Position numbers and translations under genes: made by a program. The notes under the pieces are model-generated. The model had not been told where the DNA came from and searched no databases. It was given only the letters and a program-made list of their open reading frames with translations. A DNA stretch of 15,543 nt. Origin: CAYWHE01 sp964458125 (GTDB lineage: Bacteria > Bacteroidota > Bacteroidia > AKYH767-A > OLB10). The DNA is taken from the NCBI GenBank assembly GCA_964458125.1, contig CAYWHE010000083.1, positions 1-15,543 of the forward strand, given 5' to 3'. Below are positions 1 to 7,696 of the stretch, one piece after another. Position 1 is the stretch's first letter. Each line of letters starts with the position of its first letter.

Positions 1-1
1 A

Positions 2-3000
2 AGCCAGCTGATGAACAAGGGTATCAGATGTGTATTGCCCGTACTTCCGTCCTATAAAATGTGTGAGAACCTTCTCCATCCCAATTACCCCGCTTATGCC
101 CTTTCCGGCGGGGACAAACGTATTGACCTGGTGGTTCAGTATTTTCCCGACCTGCTTCCGGCAACGGTGTTGTTGGCCCTGGAAGGTAAAAATCTGGAGT
201 TGCTGAGCCGCTATGATGCCGGTCATTTGCTGAACATACGGGTGGATATAAGCCGGATCCGGGAACTGGCTTCCTATCCTTTTATCAAATGGATGGAAAT
301 CTGCCGTCCCCCGTCCACACCCGATGATACCAAAGCCAGGGGATTGCACCGGGCCAATGCCCTGGCCTCCGACTATGCCCTGGGCCGGCATTACGACGGC
401 ACCGGCGTCAATGTAGTGCTGGGTGATGACGGACTGATCGGGCCGCATATTGATTTTACCGGTCGCCTGGACAATTCCAATGCAACCGGTTACGGGCCGA
501 CACACGGTGATATGACCGGCGGAATCCTGGTTGGCTGCGGAAACCTGAACCCTGTTTACCGCGGCATGGCCACCGGGGCTTACCTTTACAATTATGACAT
601 TGGTCCGTATAATCACCTGACCGACATGCCTGTCACCAAAACCACCTACAATGTCCGGATTGCCTCCACATCTTACAGCCAGGGCTTCTCCATTGGAAAC
701 GGATGCAACGAATACAACAGCGATACCCAGACCGGTGACCAGATCATGCATCAGAATCCTGAATTAATGTGGGTGTTCTCGGCCGGAAATAACGGAACGG
801 CCGATTGTTACAATGCAGGCGCCGGATGGGGTAACATCACCGGCGGGTTTAAAAATGGTAAAAATGTGATCGCCTGCGGCAACCTGAACTACCTCGATGT
901 GCTGGAAACCAGCAGCAGCCGCGGTCCGGCAAACGACGGAAGGATTAAACCCGACATCTGCGCCAATGGCCTTGACCAGATGTCGACCGATGAAAACAAC
1001 ACCTACCAGGTTGGCGGCGGTACTTCTGCCTCCTCACCGGGTATTGCCGGCATCACGGCCCAGTTGTACCAGGCCTACCGGGAGTTAAACGGTGGCGCCG
1101 ATCCCGATGCCTGCCTGCTCAAAGCCTGCATGCTCAACACGGCCCAGGACCTCGGCAACCCGGGTCCCGACTACAAGCATGGCTGGGGCCGCGTGAACGC
1201 GCTGAGGGCCGTTCAGACCCTGGAAGACAACCGGTACTTCAGCGACACCATCAGCCAGGGAAGCGTTAAAGCGTATAACCTGACAGTTGCTCCCGGCGTG
1301 GTGAAACTGCGCGTGATGCTGTACTGGCTTGATGTGGAAGGCGATCCGGCGGCCGCCAAATCACTTGTAAACGATGCCGACCTTACCCTGACCGATCCCT
1401 CCGCAACGGTGTTTAATCCCTATATCCTGGATCCCACCCCGAACCCGGTGAACCTCGATTTACCGGCAACTACCGGTGTTGATGACCTCAACAACATGGA
1501 GCAGGTGGAACTCGATAATCCTTCCAACGGAACGTATACCATTACAGTTACGGGTACGGCCATTCCGCAGGGTCCGCAGAAATTTTACATAGTTTATGAA
1601 ATGATCAGCGATGAGGTCATCGTGACCTACCCCATGGGCGGGGAACATTTTGTACCGGGTGAATTTGAAACCATCCGTTGGGACTCCTATGGACCCAATG
1701 CCAACTTTGACCTGGAGTATTCCACCGATAACGGCGCCACCTGGAATACCATCCAGTTGGGCGCATTTTCAGCCAGCCGGGCATTTGACTGGGCCGTTCC
1801 TGCTGCCATTACCGGTGAAGCGCTGGTCCGTGTCACCCGCGGTTCGGTATCCGGCCAGAGCGCCAATACATTCTCCATCATGGGTGTGGTGCCTTCCGCC
1901 CAGATACAGGTTGATTATGCCTGCGTGGATTCCATGCAACTGTCCTGGCCGGCGCTTACCAATGCGACCTCCTACCAGGTTTACCGGCTTGGCGCAAAAT
2001 ACATGGATTCACTCGGCGTCACCAATACGAACTCCTTCGTATGGTCTGATGCCAACTACAATCCGACCCTGGATGAATGGTTTGCCGTCAGCGCCTTTGG
2101 CGCCAGCCAGGCTTCCGGAAGAAGATCGAATGCCGTTCACAAAGGCCCGGGATTGTTGAACTGCTCCGTTGCGGAAGATGCCGGGTTGTTATCTGTTTAT
2201 CCCGTGAATGGTACGCAGTTCTCGAATTGTGATAACCTGACCGCCAAGTTTATCACCGTGGATATTCAGAACGGCGGTACCAACACGCTGACCAATATTC
2301 CGGTTAACTACAGCATCAATAACGGACCTGTCGTGACCGAAATATTCCCCGGTCCGCTGGCGGCCGGAGCCCACTTCTTCTATAATTTCACCACCACCAG
2401 TGATTTCACCACGATGGGTTTCTATAACCTGGTTGTCTGGACCTCGGACAGTATCGATGGAAATCCGTTTAACGATACGCTTTATGCCACTATCGAAACC
2501 ATACAGGGAGTCTATTCATTACCCTGGTCTGAGGATTTCGAATCGTTCAGCCTTTGTTCCACAGCGGGAAATTGTGAACAAACCGTTTGTCCGGTTGAAA
2601 ATGGTTTTGTCAACGATGCCAACGGAAATGCCGATGACATCGACTGGCGAACGAATGAAGGGTCCACGCCTACGGTAAACACAGGCCCTGATACGGATCA
2701 TAATCCCGGTACCCCGACCGGTAATTACATGTATACGGAGGCCTCCGGAAATCCAAACCCCTGCACCTTCCGGCTGGCGCAACTCGTAACACCCTGTATT
2801 GACATGACTACGGCAACCAACCCGAAGCTGACTTTCTGGTATCATATGTATGGCGTTGGAATGGGCGAACTGCACGTCGATATATTCAACAACGGTACCT
2901 GGACCAATGATATCATGACCCCGGTAACGGGCGACCAGGGCAATGCCTGGCTGAAGGCAACCGCTGACCTGACGGCCTTTGCAGGAAATATTGTCAAATT

Positions 3001-4246
3001 CCGTTTCAGGGGAATTACCGGAAATGCCTCCTCCAGCGATATGGCGATCGATGACATCGGGATTGCGGAAACGCTTGCTGAAGATGTGGAAGTCAGCCTG
3101 CTGGAACCTGCCAATGGCAGCCAGTTTTCTACCTGTGATGACCTGACCAACAAAGTCATCACGATCCATCTGGTGAATAACGGGCTGGCGGTATTAAACA
3201 ACGTTCCTGTAAGCTACCAGGTCAACGGAGGCGCTGTTCAGAGTGAAGTATACCCCGGACCTCTGGCTCCTGGTGCCTCCGCTTCCTATGACTTTACGGC
3301 TACGGTTGATTTGTCAGCAGTGGGCACCTATACGATCGTTGCATGGGCCGCCGATGTGAATGACCCGAACCAGGTGAATGATACCCTGCAGGTATCCGTG
3401 GAAACGATTGCCGGCTTGTATACCATGCCCTGGTCGGAAGATTTTGAAACGTTTGATCTGTGTTCCACGGCATCCGATTGTGCCGTAACGGTTTGTGATA
3501 CTAAAAACGGTATCAGCAATGATCCGAACGGATCGGTGGACCAGATCGACTGGAGAACCAATGAAGGAGATACGCCGTCACAGGGAACGGGTCCATCCCA
3601 GGATCATAACCCCGGCACCCCGACCGGCAATTATATGTATACAGAAGCTTCTAACGGCTGTACGTTTCAGCAGGCCAACCTGATCACACCTTGCATTGAC
3701 CTGACCGGTTCCACGAACCCCGAATTTGGTTACTGGTTCCATATGTACGGAGCCAACATGGGCGAATTACACACCGATATTTACAGCAACGGAAGCTGGA
3801 TTGATGACATTATCCCGGTTGTTTCCGGAGATCATGGCGATATCTGGCTGCAGGCAACAGCTAACCTGAGCGCTTATATCGGACAGGTTGTGAAGTTCCG
3901 CATAAGGGGTATTACCGGGGCTGATTTCGACAGCGATATGGCCATTGATGATTTAGGCGTATATGAAAATACCGGCATACCCGATTACTACGTTAACGGG
4001 CAACTGCTGGTTTCTCCTAATCCCGGCAACGGACTCTTTAATTTATATTTGAATGCCGTACAGGATAAAAACCTGGACCTGCAGGTACTGGATTTACAGG
4101 GCCGCCAGGTATTCAGGCAGGAACTGACCACCTCCACCACGGCCTGGCAGGCGCGCATCAATCTCTCAGGTTTTGCCAAAGGTGTTTACTCTCTCCGGGT
4201 GACGAACGGGAACAAGGTATATAACACCCGCATCACTATCCTGTAA
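2..4246 (+). CDS. Subtilisin-like S8 serine protease with duplicated CARDB/MAM-like modules and T9SS sorting domain (5' partial)
   Basis: Secreted multidomain serine endopeptidase, probably exported through the Sec and then the type IX system. The frame is open to the window edge and no signal peptide follows the first ATG (position 11), so the true start lies upstream. Numbering from that ATG, residues 30-115 resemble a protease prodomain. The S8 catalytic domain spans about 120-405: Asp139 (GDDG), His165 (THGD), oxyanion Asn260 (SAGN) and Ser339 (GTSAS) are all present, so it should be active. Residues 410-530 resemble the jelly-roll domain that follows KP-43-type subtilases (LVNDADLTL). 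Two Ig/Fn3-like segments follow (535-625, 628-715). Next come two copies of a CARDB-like plus MAM-like unit (about 724-1020 and 1023-1319). Residues 1331-1411 form a type A T9SS C-terminal domain (SPNPGNG near its start, KGVYSLRV near its end). A nutritional or adhesive role is inferred; the substrate is unknown. Family call is firm. Confidence 0.93.
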   Translation, partial: SQLMNKGIRCVLPVLPSYKMCENLLHPNYPAYALSGGDKRIDLVVQYFPDLLPATVLLALEGKNLELLSRYDAGHLLNIRVDISRIRELASYPFIKWMEICRPPSTPDDTKARGLHRANALASDYALGRHYDGTGVNVVLGDDGLIGPHIDFTGRLDNSNATGYGPTHGDMTGGILVGCGNLNPVYRGMATGAYLYNYDIGPYNHLTDMPVTKTTYNVRIASTSYSQGFSIGNGCNEYNSDTQTGDQIMHQNPELMWVFSAGNNGTADCYNAGAGWGNITGGFKNGKNVIACGNLNYLDVLETSSSRGPANDGRIKPDICANGLDQMSTDENNTYQVGGGTSASSPGIAGITAQLYQAYRELNGGADPDACLLKACMLNTAQDLGNPGPDYKHGWGRVNALRAVQTLEDNRYFSDTISQGSVKAYNLTVAPGVVKLRVMLYWLDVEGDPAAAKSLVNDADLTLTDPSATVFNPYILDPTPNPVNLDLPATTGVDDLNNMEQVELDNPSNGTYTITVTGTAIPQGPQKFYIVYEMISDEVIVTYPMGGEHFVPGEFETIRWDSYGPNANFDLEYSTDNGATWNTIQLGAFSASRAFDWAVPAAITGEALVRVTRGSVSGQSANTFSIMGVVPSAQIQVDYACVDSMQLSWPALTNATSYQVYRLGAKYMDSLGVTNTNSFVWSDANYNPTLDEWFAVSAFGASQASGRRSNAVHKGPGLLNCSVAEDAGLLSVYPVNGTQFSNCDNLTAKFITVDIQNGGTNTLTNIPVNYSINNGPVVTEIFPGPLAAGAHFFYNFTTTSDFTTMGFYNLVVWTSDSIDGNPFNDTLYATIETIQGVYSLPWSEDFESFSLCSTAGNCEQTVCPVENGFVNDANGNADDIDWRTNEGSTPTVNTGPDTDHNPGTPTGNYMYTEASGNPNPCTFRLAQLVTPCIDMTTATNPKLTFWYHMYGVGMGELHVDIFNNGTWTNDIMTPVTGDQGNAWLKATADLTAFAGNIVKFRFRGITGNASSSDMAIDDIGIAETLAEDVEVSLLEPANGSQFSTCDDLTNKVITIHLVNNGLAVLNNVPVSYQVNGGAVQSEVYPGPLAPGASASYDFTATVDLSAVGTYTIVAWAADVNDPNQVNDTLQVSVETIAGLYTMPWSEDFETFDLCSTASDCAVTVCDTKNGISNDPNGSVDQIDWRTNEGDTPSQGTGPSQDHNPGTPTGNYMYTEASNGCTFQQANLITPCIDLTGSTNPEFGYWFHMYGANMGELHTDIYSNGSWIDDIIPVVSGDHGDIWLQATANLSAYIGQVVKFRIRGITGADFDSDMAIDDLGVYENTGIPDYYVNGQLLVSPNPGNGLFNLYLNAVQDKNLDLQVLDLQGRQVFRQELTTSTTAWQARINLSGFAKGVYSLRVTNGNKVYNTRITIL
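2180..3967 (+). repeat. Tandem intragenic duplication of a ~300-residue CARDB-like + MAM-like unit
   Basis: Two consecutive coding units (about 2180-3070 and 3077-3967) encode the same domain pair. Each starts with a CARDB-like beta domain (NGTQFS/NGSQFS, then YPGPLA-like motifs) and continues into a MAM-like jelly roll (PWSEDFE, IDWRTNEG, DHNPGTPTGNYMYTEAS, TPCID, HMYG, MGELH, SDMAIDD). My hand alignment of the MAM-like halves gives about 64% identity, with the cysteines conserved. The DNA has diverged at many third positions, so the duplication is not very recent. Such modules usually act as carbohydrate- or protein-binding appendages on secreted Bacteroidota enzymes. Confidence 0.85.
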
Positions 4247-4265
4247 CCATTGGTATCCATATGGA

Positions 4266-4297
4266 TTTGATCTTGTCAGCCCTATTTAATACTTTTA
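4266..4297 (+). promoter_or_regulatory. Candidate Bacteroidota-type promoter for the C25 protease gene
   Basis: TTTG at 4266-4269 is followed after 20 bases by TACTTTTA at 4290-4297. The second element matches the Bacteroidota -7 consensus TAnnTTTG except at its last base. It ends 19 bases before the ATG at 4317, implying a very short 5' leader. If real, the C25 gene has its own promoter despite lying only 70 bases after the S8 gene. A 12-base palindrome (4255-4266) abuts the upstream element. Confidence 0.35.
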
Positions 4298-4316
4298 TAG
4301 TTCAATTCGGCACCGT

Positions 4317-6608
4317 ATGAAACGAGTTTATATTTTAGCAGTGGTATACCTGTTTTCTCTAACAGGAAAAGTGAAGGCGCAATGGATATCTATTCTTTCC
4401 ACTAAGCCAAAGGAGGCAGAATGCCGATTGGTTTCATCGGATGGACATCAATCCGTTTTAAAGTTTACCGTAAACGGTTTTAATGCCAGGATGACGAAAA
4501 ACGGTCAGACGATCATCCGCGTTCCAGGTGGTACGGCCATACTGGAAAGGGGTGCCCCGGATATTCCCAAACTGACAGCTTCGGTAATCATTCCGGATCA
4601 GGCCGCCATGAAAGTGGAAGTTATTCATTCCGTTTATACCGATTATGCAGGTTTCTCCATTGCTCCATCAAAGGGCAATCTGTACCGGGATACAGATCCG
4701 AAACTCACACCGTTTGTATATGGCCCGTCCTATACCACGGATGCATTTTTCCCGGTCAGGGAAGCCGCTCTTGGGGACCCATACATCCTGAGGGATTTTC
4801 GCGGACAAACCGTAACCGTATTTCCCTTCCGCTTTAACCCTGTTACGGGCGTGCTGCGTGTTTATTCGGAACTGACGGTTAAAATTTCAGAAGATCCGGC
4901 CATTGTTACCGGCAGAAACCTGCTGAACCGACAGGGTCCTGCACCTGTTCCTTCCAGGGAGTTCGGGATGATTTACCAGAATCACTTTAAAAACCCTCCC
5001 GCCGTTCAATATACCTTATTACCCGAACAGGGTAAGATGCTGATCATTTCCGATGTGGCGTTTATGCCTGCCATGGAGCCTTTTATCAACTGGAAAACCA
5101 AAAAGGGAGTGGAGGTAGAAATGGTGGATATGGCCGTGGTGGGATCCACTGAAATGGACCTCAAGAGTTATGTCAGCAACTATTACAATACCAACGGGCT
5201 CACCTTCCTGCTGCTGGTTGGCGACTACCAGCAGATACCATCTCCCATGGCATCCTATGCACAGACCGGAGGAGCCTCCGATCCCAGTTATGGTTATATT
5301 TCCGGCGCTGACTCTTATGCTGAAGTGCTGGTGGGCCGATTTTCTGCCCAGTCTGTTGCCGATGTGCAGACGCAGGTTCAGCGGGTGCTGAATTATGAGA
5401 TGAATCCAGCGGCGGGCGCGCCTTTTTATGGCAAAGGCGTTTGCGTTGGTTCTGACCAGGGCCCCGGTGATGATAATGAATATGACTGGGAGCATGAACG
5501 AAACCTGCGTGCCGATTTGTTGTCCTTTACCTATACCGATGTGGAGGAATTGTATGACGGCTCACACGGAGGCATGGATGCGGCAGGGAATCCTTCCGCT
5601 TTCGACCTGATCAACAGCTTCCAGAACGGTATATCAATCGTAAATTACACCGGTCATGGCAGCACCAATGCCTGCAGCACAACGGGTTTTTCAAGCAATG
5701 ACGTGGCTGGCCTGACGAATTACAACATGCTTCCCTTCATCTGGTCCGTAGCCTGTGTAAATGGCGAATTTACCGCCGGTAATTGCCTGGCTGAATCCTT
5801 TTTACGCGCCCAGTCGGGCGGACAACCCACCGGAGCCATTGCCGCCTTTATGTCTTCGATAAACCAGTCCTGGGATCCTCCTATGGACGGACAGGATGAA
5901 ATGGTGGACCTGCTTGTGGGCGCCAGTGTTCATCATACCATGCGCACCTTTGGCGGTTTATCGGTGAATGGTTGCATGCACATGAATGATGAATACGGAC
6001 CTGCCGGGGCGGAGATGACTGATACCTGGCATTGTTTCGGAGACCCGTCCCTCGAGGTGAGAACGGCTCCGCCAACTGCCATGACTGTCAGCCATGCGGC
6101 CATGACTTCCATAGGGACGACCCAGTTAACCGTCAACTGCAATACCGACAGCGCCCTGGTCTGCCTGTCGTTAAACGGAAATATCCTGGGAACCGGAATG
6201 GTGCTGGGAGGAAGCGTACAGATTTCATTTGCCTCCCTGCCGTCCATTGACACCCTGGATGTCACCGTCACCGCATTTAACAAGGTTCCTTACATGGGTA
6301 TTGTTGATATTATCGGTTCCACCGGTACTGCTGAAATCATAGACGCCACAGGCCAGCCGTTGGAGGTTTACCCGAACCCGGTTCGGGATGAGGCGGAGAT
6401 TTTCATTCAGCTGGAACAGCCTTCGCCAATAACCATTTCCATATACGATGTAACGGGAAGTACGGTCCTTCAAACCGGATACGGAGTGATACAACCCGGC
6501 CGGCAGTCAATGCCTGTTCATACCTCCGGTTTGAATCAGGGTTTGTATGCCATCCGCGTAATGACCGGAACAGCTGTTTTTACAACAACGATCTTAATTC
6601 AGCGCTGA
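4317..6608 (+). CDS. Gingipain-like C25 cysteine protease with T9SS sorting domain
   Basis: Secreted cysteine endopeptidase of 763 residues, related to the gingipains (family C25), exported by Sec and then the type IX system. Residues 1-21 form a signal peptide with likely cleavage at KVKA|Q. Residues about 23-230 match a C25 propeptide, which normally keeps the enzyme inactive and is removed outside the cell. The peptidase domain spans about 235-580, with His447 (TGHGS) and Cys480 (VACVNG). Their 33-residue spacing equals that of His211/Cys244 in RgpB. An Ig-like domain follows (about 585-665). Residues 682-763 are a T9SS C-terminal domain (EVYPNPVRDEAEI, then GLYAIRV). Cleavage specificity cannot be read from the sequence, so Arg or Lys preference should not be assumed. 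It lies 70 bases after the S8 protease and ends at a clear terminator. Confidence 0.95.
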   Translation: MKRVYILAVVYLFSLTGKVKAQWISILSTKPKEAECRLVSSDGHQSVLKFTVNGFNARMTKNGQTIIRVPGGTAILERGAPDIPKLTASVIIPDQAAMKVEVIHSVYTDYAGFSIAPSKGNLYRDTDPKLTPFVYGPSYTTDAFFPVREAALGDPYILRDFRGQTVTVFPFRFNPVTGVLRVYSELTVKISEDPAIVTGRNLLNRQGPAPVPSREFGMIYQNHFKNPPAVQYTLLPEQGKMLIISDVAFMPAMEPFINWKTKKGVEVEMVDMAVVGSTEMDLKSYVSNYYNTNGLTFLLLVGDYQQIPSPMASYAQTGGASDPSYGYISGADSYAEVLVGRFSAQSVADVQTQVQRVLNYEMNPAAGAPFYGKGVCVGSDQGPGDDNEYDWEHERNLRADLLSFTYTDVEELYDGSHGGMDAAGNPSAFDLINSFQNGISIVNYTGHGSTNACSTTGFSSNDVAGLTNYNMLPFIWSVACVNGEFTAGNCLAESFLRAQSGGQPTGAIAAFMSSINQSWDPPMDGQDEMVDLLVGASVHHTMRTFGGLSVNGCMHMNDEYGPAGAEMTDTWHCFGDPSLEVRTAPPTAMTVSHAAMTSIGTTQLTVNCNTDSALVCLSLNGNILGTGMVLGGSVQISFASLPSIDTLDVTVTAFNKVPYMGIVDIIGSTGTAEIIDATGQPLEVYPNPVRDEAEIFIQLEQPSPITISIYDVTGSTVLQTGYGVIQPGRQSMPVHTSGLNQGLYAIRVMTGTAVFTTTILIQR

Positions 6609-6631
6609 TCTGATCCGGAAGTAAATAATAG

Positions 6632-6659
6632 AGCCCGTTCAACAGACGGGCTTTTTTTT
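6632..6659 (+). terminator. Rho-independent terminator of the C25 protease gene
   Basis: A 7-base-pair stem (AGCCCGT at 6632-6638, ACGGGCT at 6646-6652) with a 7-base loop is followed by a run of eight T ending at 6659. It starts 24 bases after the stop at 6606-6608. The T-run lies only on the + strand side, so it serves the C25 gene; the convergent lipoprotein gene ends at 6695. Confidence 0.88.
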
Positions 6660-6694
6660 AAAAACAAGTTTGAACGGCAATGTACCGGCAGGGA

Positions 6695-7567
6695 TTACTG
6701 AATGACCGGCAACAGGCCCCTGATACCCATATCCACCACCGTATCGCCATTGGCCGGATCATAAAGGCCGTCCGGAACCTGGTCGATCCATTCAAAACTG
6801 TTGTTGGTCGAAAGTGAAACGGTGATCACCATATCCTTTGTTTCCTTGCCTGTAATGGAAAAGGGGGCTGCAAACGGGCCGGTAACCACACAGGAACCGG
6901 GTGGAATGGGCGAAGTGGAAAAGAGCGGGTTGGGCACGGTGGTGGCCCCGGCAGGTGCTTGTCCCTGAACCGTTTGCCCGTAGGCTTCAAAGGCCCAAAA
7001 ACCCTGCAATTTATTGGCATTTACCACGATGGTGGTTTGCCTGGGCCGGAATGATTTGATATAGGTGTTGAAACCGATAAAGGAAGCGACGGTCCCCGTG
7101 AAATCAAGTCCGTTGAAGCGAATGCGGATGTCATAATTCTGGTAGGCGAGCGAAACCCGCAGGTACTCATAGGTTCCGGGGGTAATACTTAGTAACGGCA
7201 CGGAAAGAAACACTTCTCCTTCAGCTGCGTTGACCGACTTTTCAAAATCGATGGCATTGTTTCCGCCTGTTGTCGTTTCGGGCGCCCTGTACAATACCGC
7301 TCCTGCACCGAGCGGGGTAAGCGCATGGGGGGCCAGCTCCACATAATGAGCGCTCATGGAATGGAACAACGGAGACTGCGCGGCATGCCCCGGTGTTAAT
7401 CCTGCCGGTTGGCCCAGGTTATCGAGCCGGACCTGCAGGCTGTCAAATTTGAATTTAAACACCAGCCTGGGTCCGTCATCCTGCTCATTGTTTTCATTTT
7501 TTTTGCAAGAGGTAAAAATCAGCAGGCAAGCCAAAGCAACGAACAGGTGAGGAGTTGTTTTTTTCAT
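6695..7567 (-). CDS. Predicted lipoprotein of unrecognised family
   Basis: I do not recognise a named family. The 290-residue product starts with a lipoprotein signal peptide: KKT at the N-terminus, a hydrophobic stretch to residue 17, then the lipobox FTSC with Cys21 as the likely lipidated residue. A polar, charged linker follows (KKNENNEQDD), resembling surface-export signals of Bacteroidota lipoproteins. The rest looks beta-rich and soluble, without membrane segments. Noticeable stretches are HAAQSPLF, HYVELAP, GNNAIDFEKS, GTYEYLRVSLAYQNYDI and a Pro/Gly-rich part around 203-230 with the only mature cysteine besides Cys21 (Cys226). It lies downstream of recQ on the same strand, 129 bases away, and converges with the C25 protease gene. 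I see no clear promoter of its own. The start ATG at 7565-7567 is chosen because it gives the signal peptide. Confidence 0.85.
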   Translation of the reverse strand: MKKTTPHLFVALACLLIFTSCKKNENNEQDDGPRLVFKFKFDSLQVRLDNLGQPAGLTPGHAAQSPLFHSMSAHYVELAPHALTPLGAGAVLYRAPETTTGGNNAIDFEKSVNAAEGEVFLSVPLLSITPGTYEYLRVSLAYQNYDIRIRFNGLDFTGTVASFIGFNTYIKSFRPRQTTIVVNANKLQGFWAFEAYGQTVQGQAPAGATTVPNPLFSTSPIPPGSCVVTGPFAAPFSITGKETKDMVITVSLSTNNSFEWIDQVPDGLYDPANGDTVVDMGIRGLLPVIQ

Positions 7568-7649
7568 ACGGCGGGCGGCTGAGGTTCATTGATCACAGGA
7601 ATCCGGCAGAGGCTGACCGGGAAAGAAATCTGAACATTAAAAGGATATT

Positions 7650-7676
7650 AAAAAAGCCCGGATTTATCGATTGGGC
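7650..7676 (-). terminator. Weak candidate terminator downstream of recQ
   Basis: On the - strand GCCC (7676-7673) and GGGC (7659-7656) could form a short stem around a 13-base loop, followed by six T (7655-7650). Four base pairs is weak for an intrinsic terminator, so read-through from recQ into the lipoprotein gene remains possible. Confidence 0.3.
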
Positions 7677-7696
7677 AACAGGCTGTTCCTGGTGAA

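Noticed and set aside
1650..2159. 169-codon + strand open frame overlapping the S8 gene in another frame
   Set aside because: The product is Pro/Arg-rich and low in structure, typical of a frame-shifted reading of a GC-rich gene; the main frame is continuous through it.
2519..3169. Antisense open frame of 216 codons within the S8 protease gene
   Set aside because: It is a shadow of the real coding frame, shows no family resemblance or signal peptide, and has no space for its own regulation.
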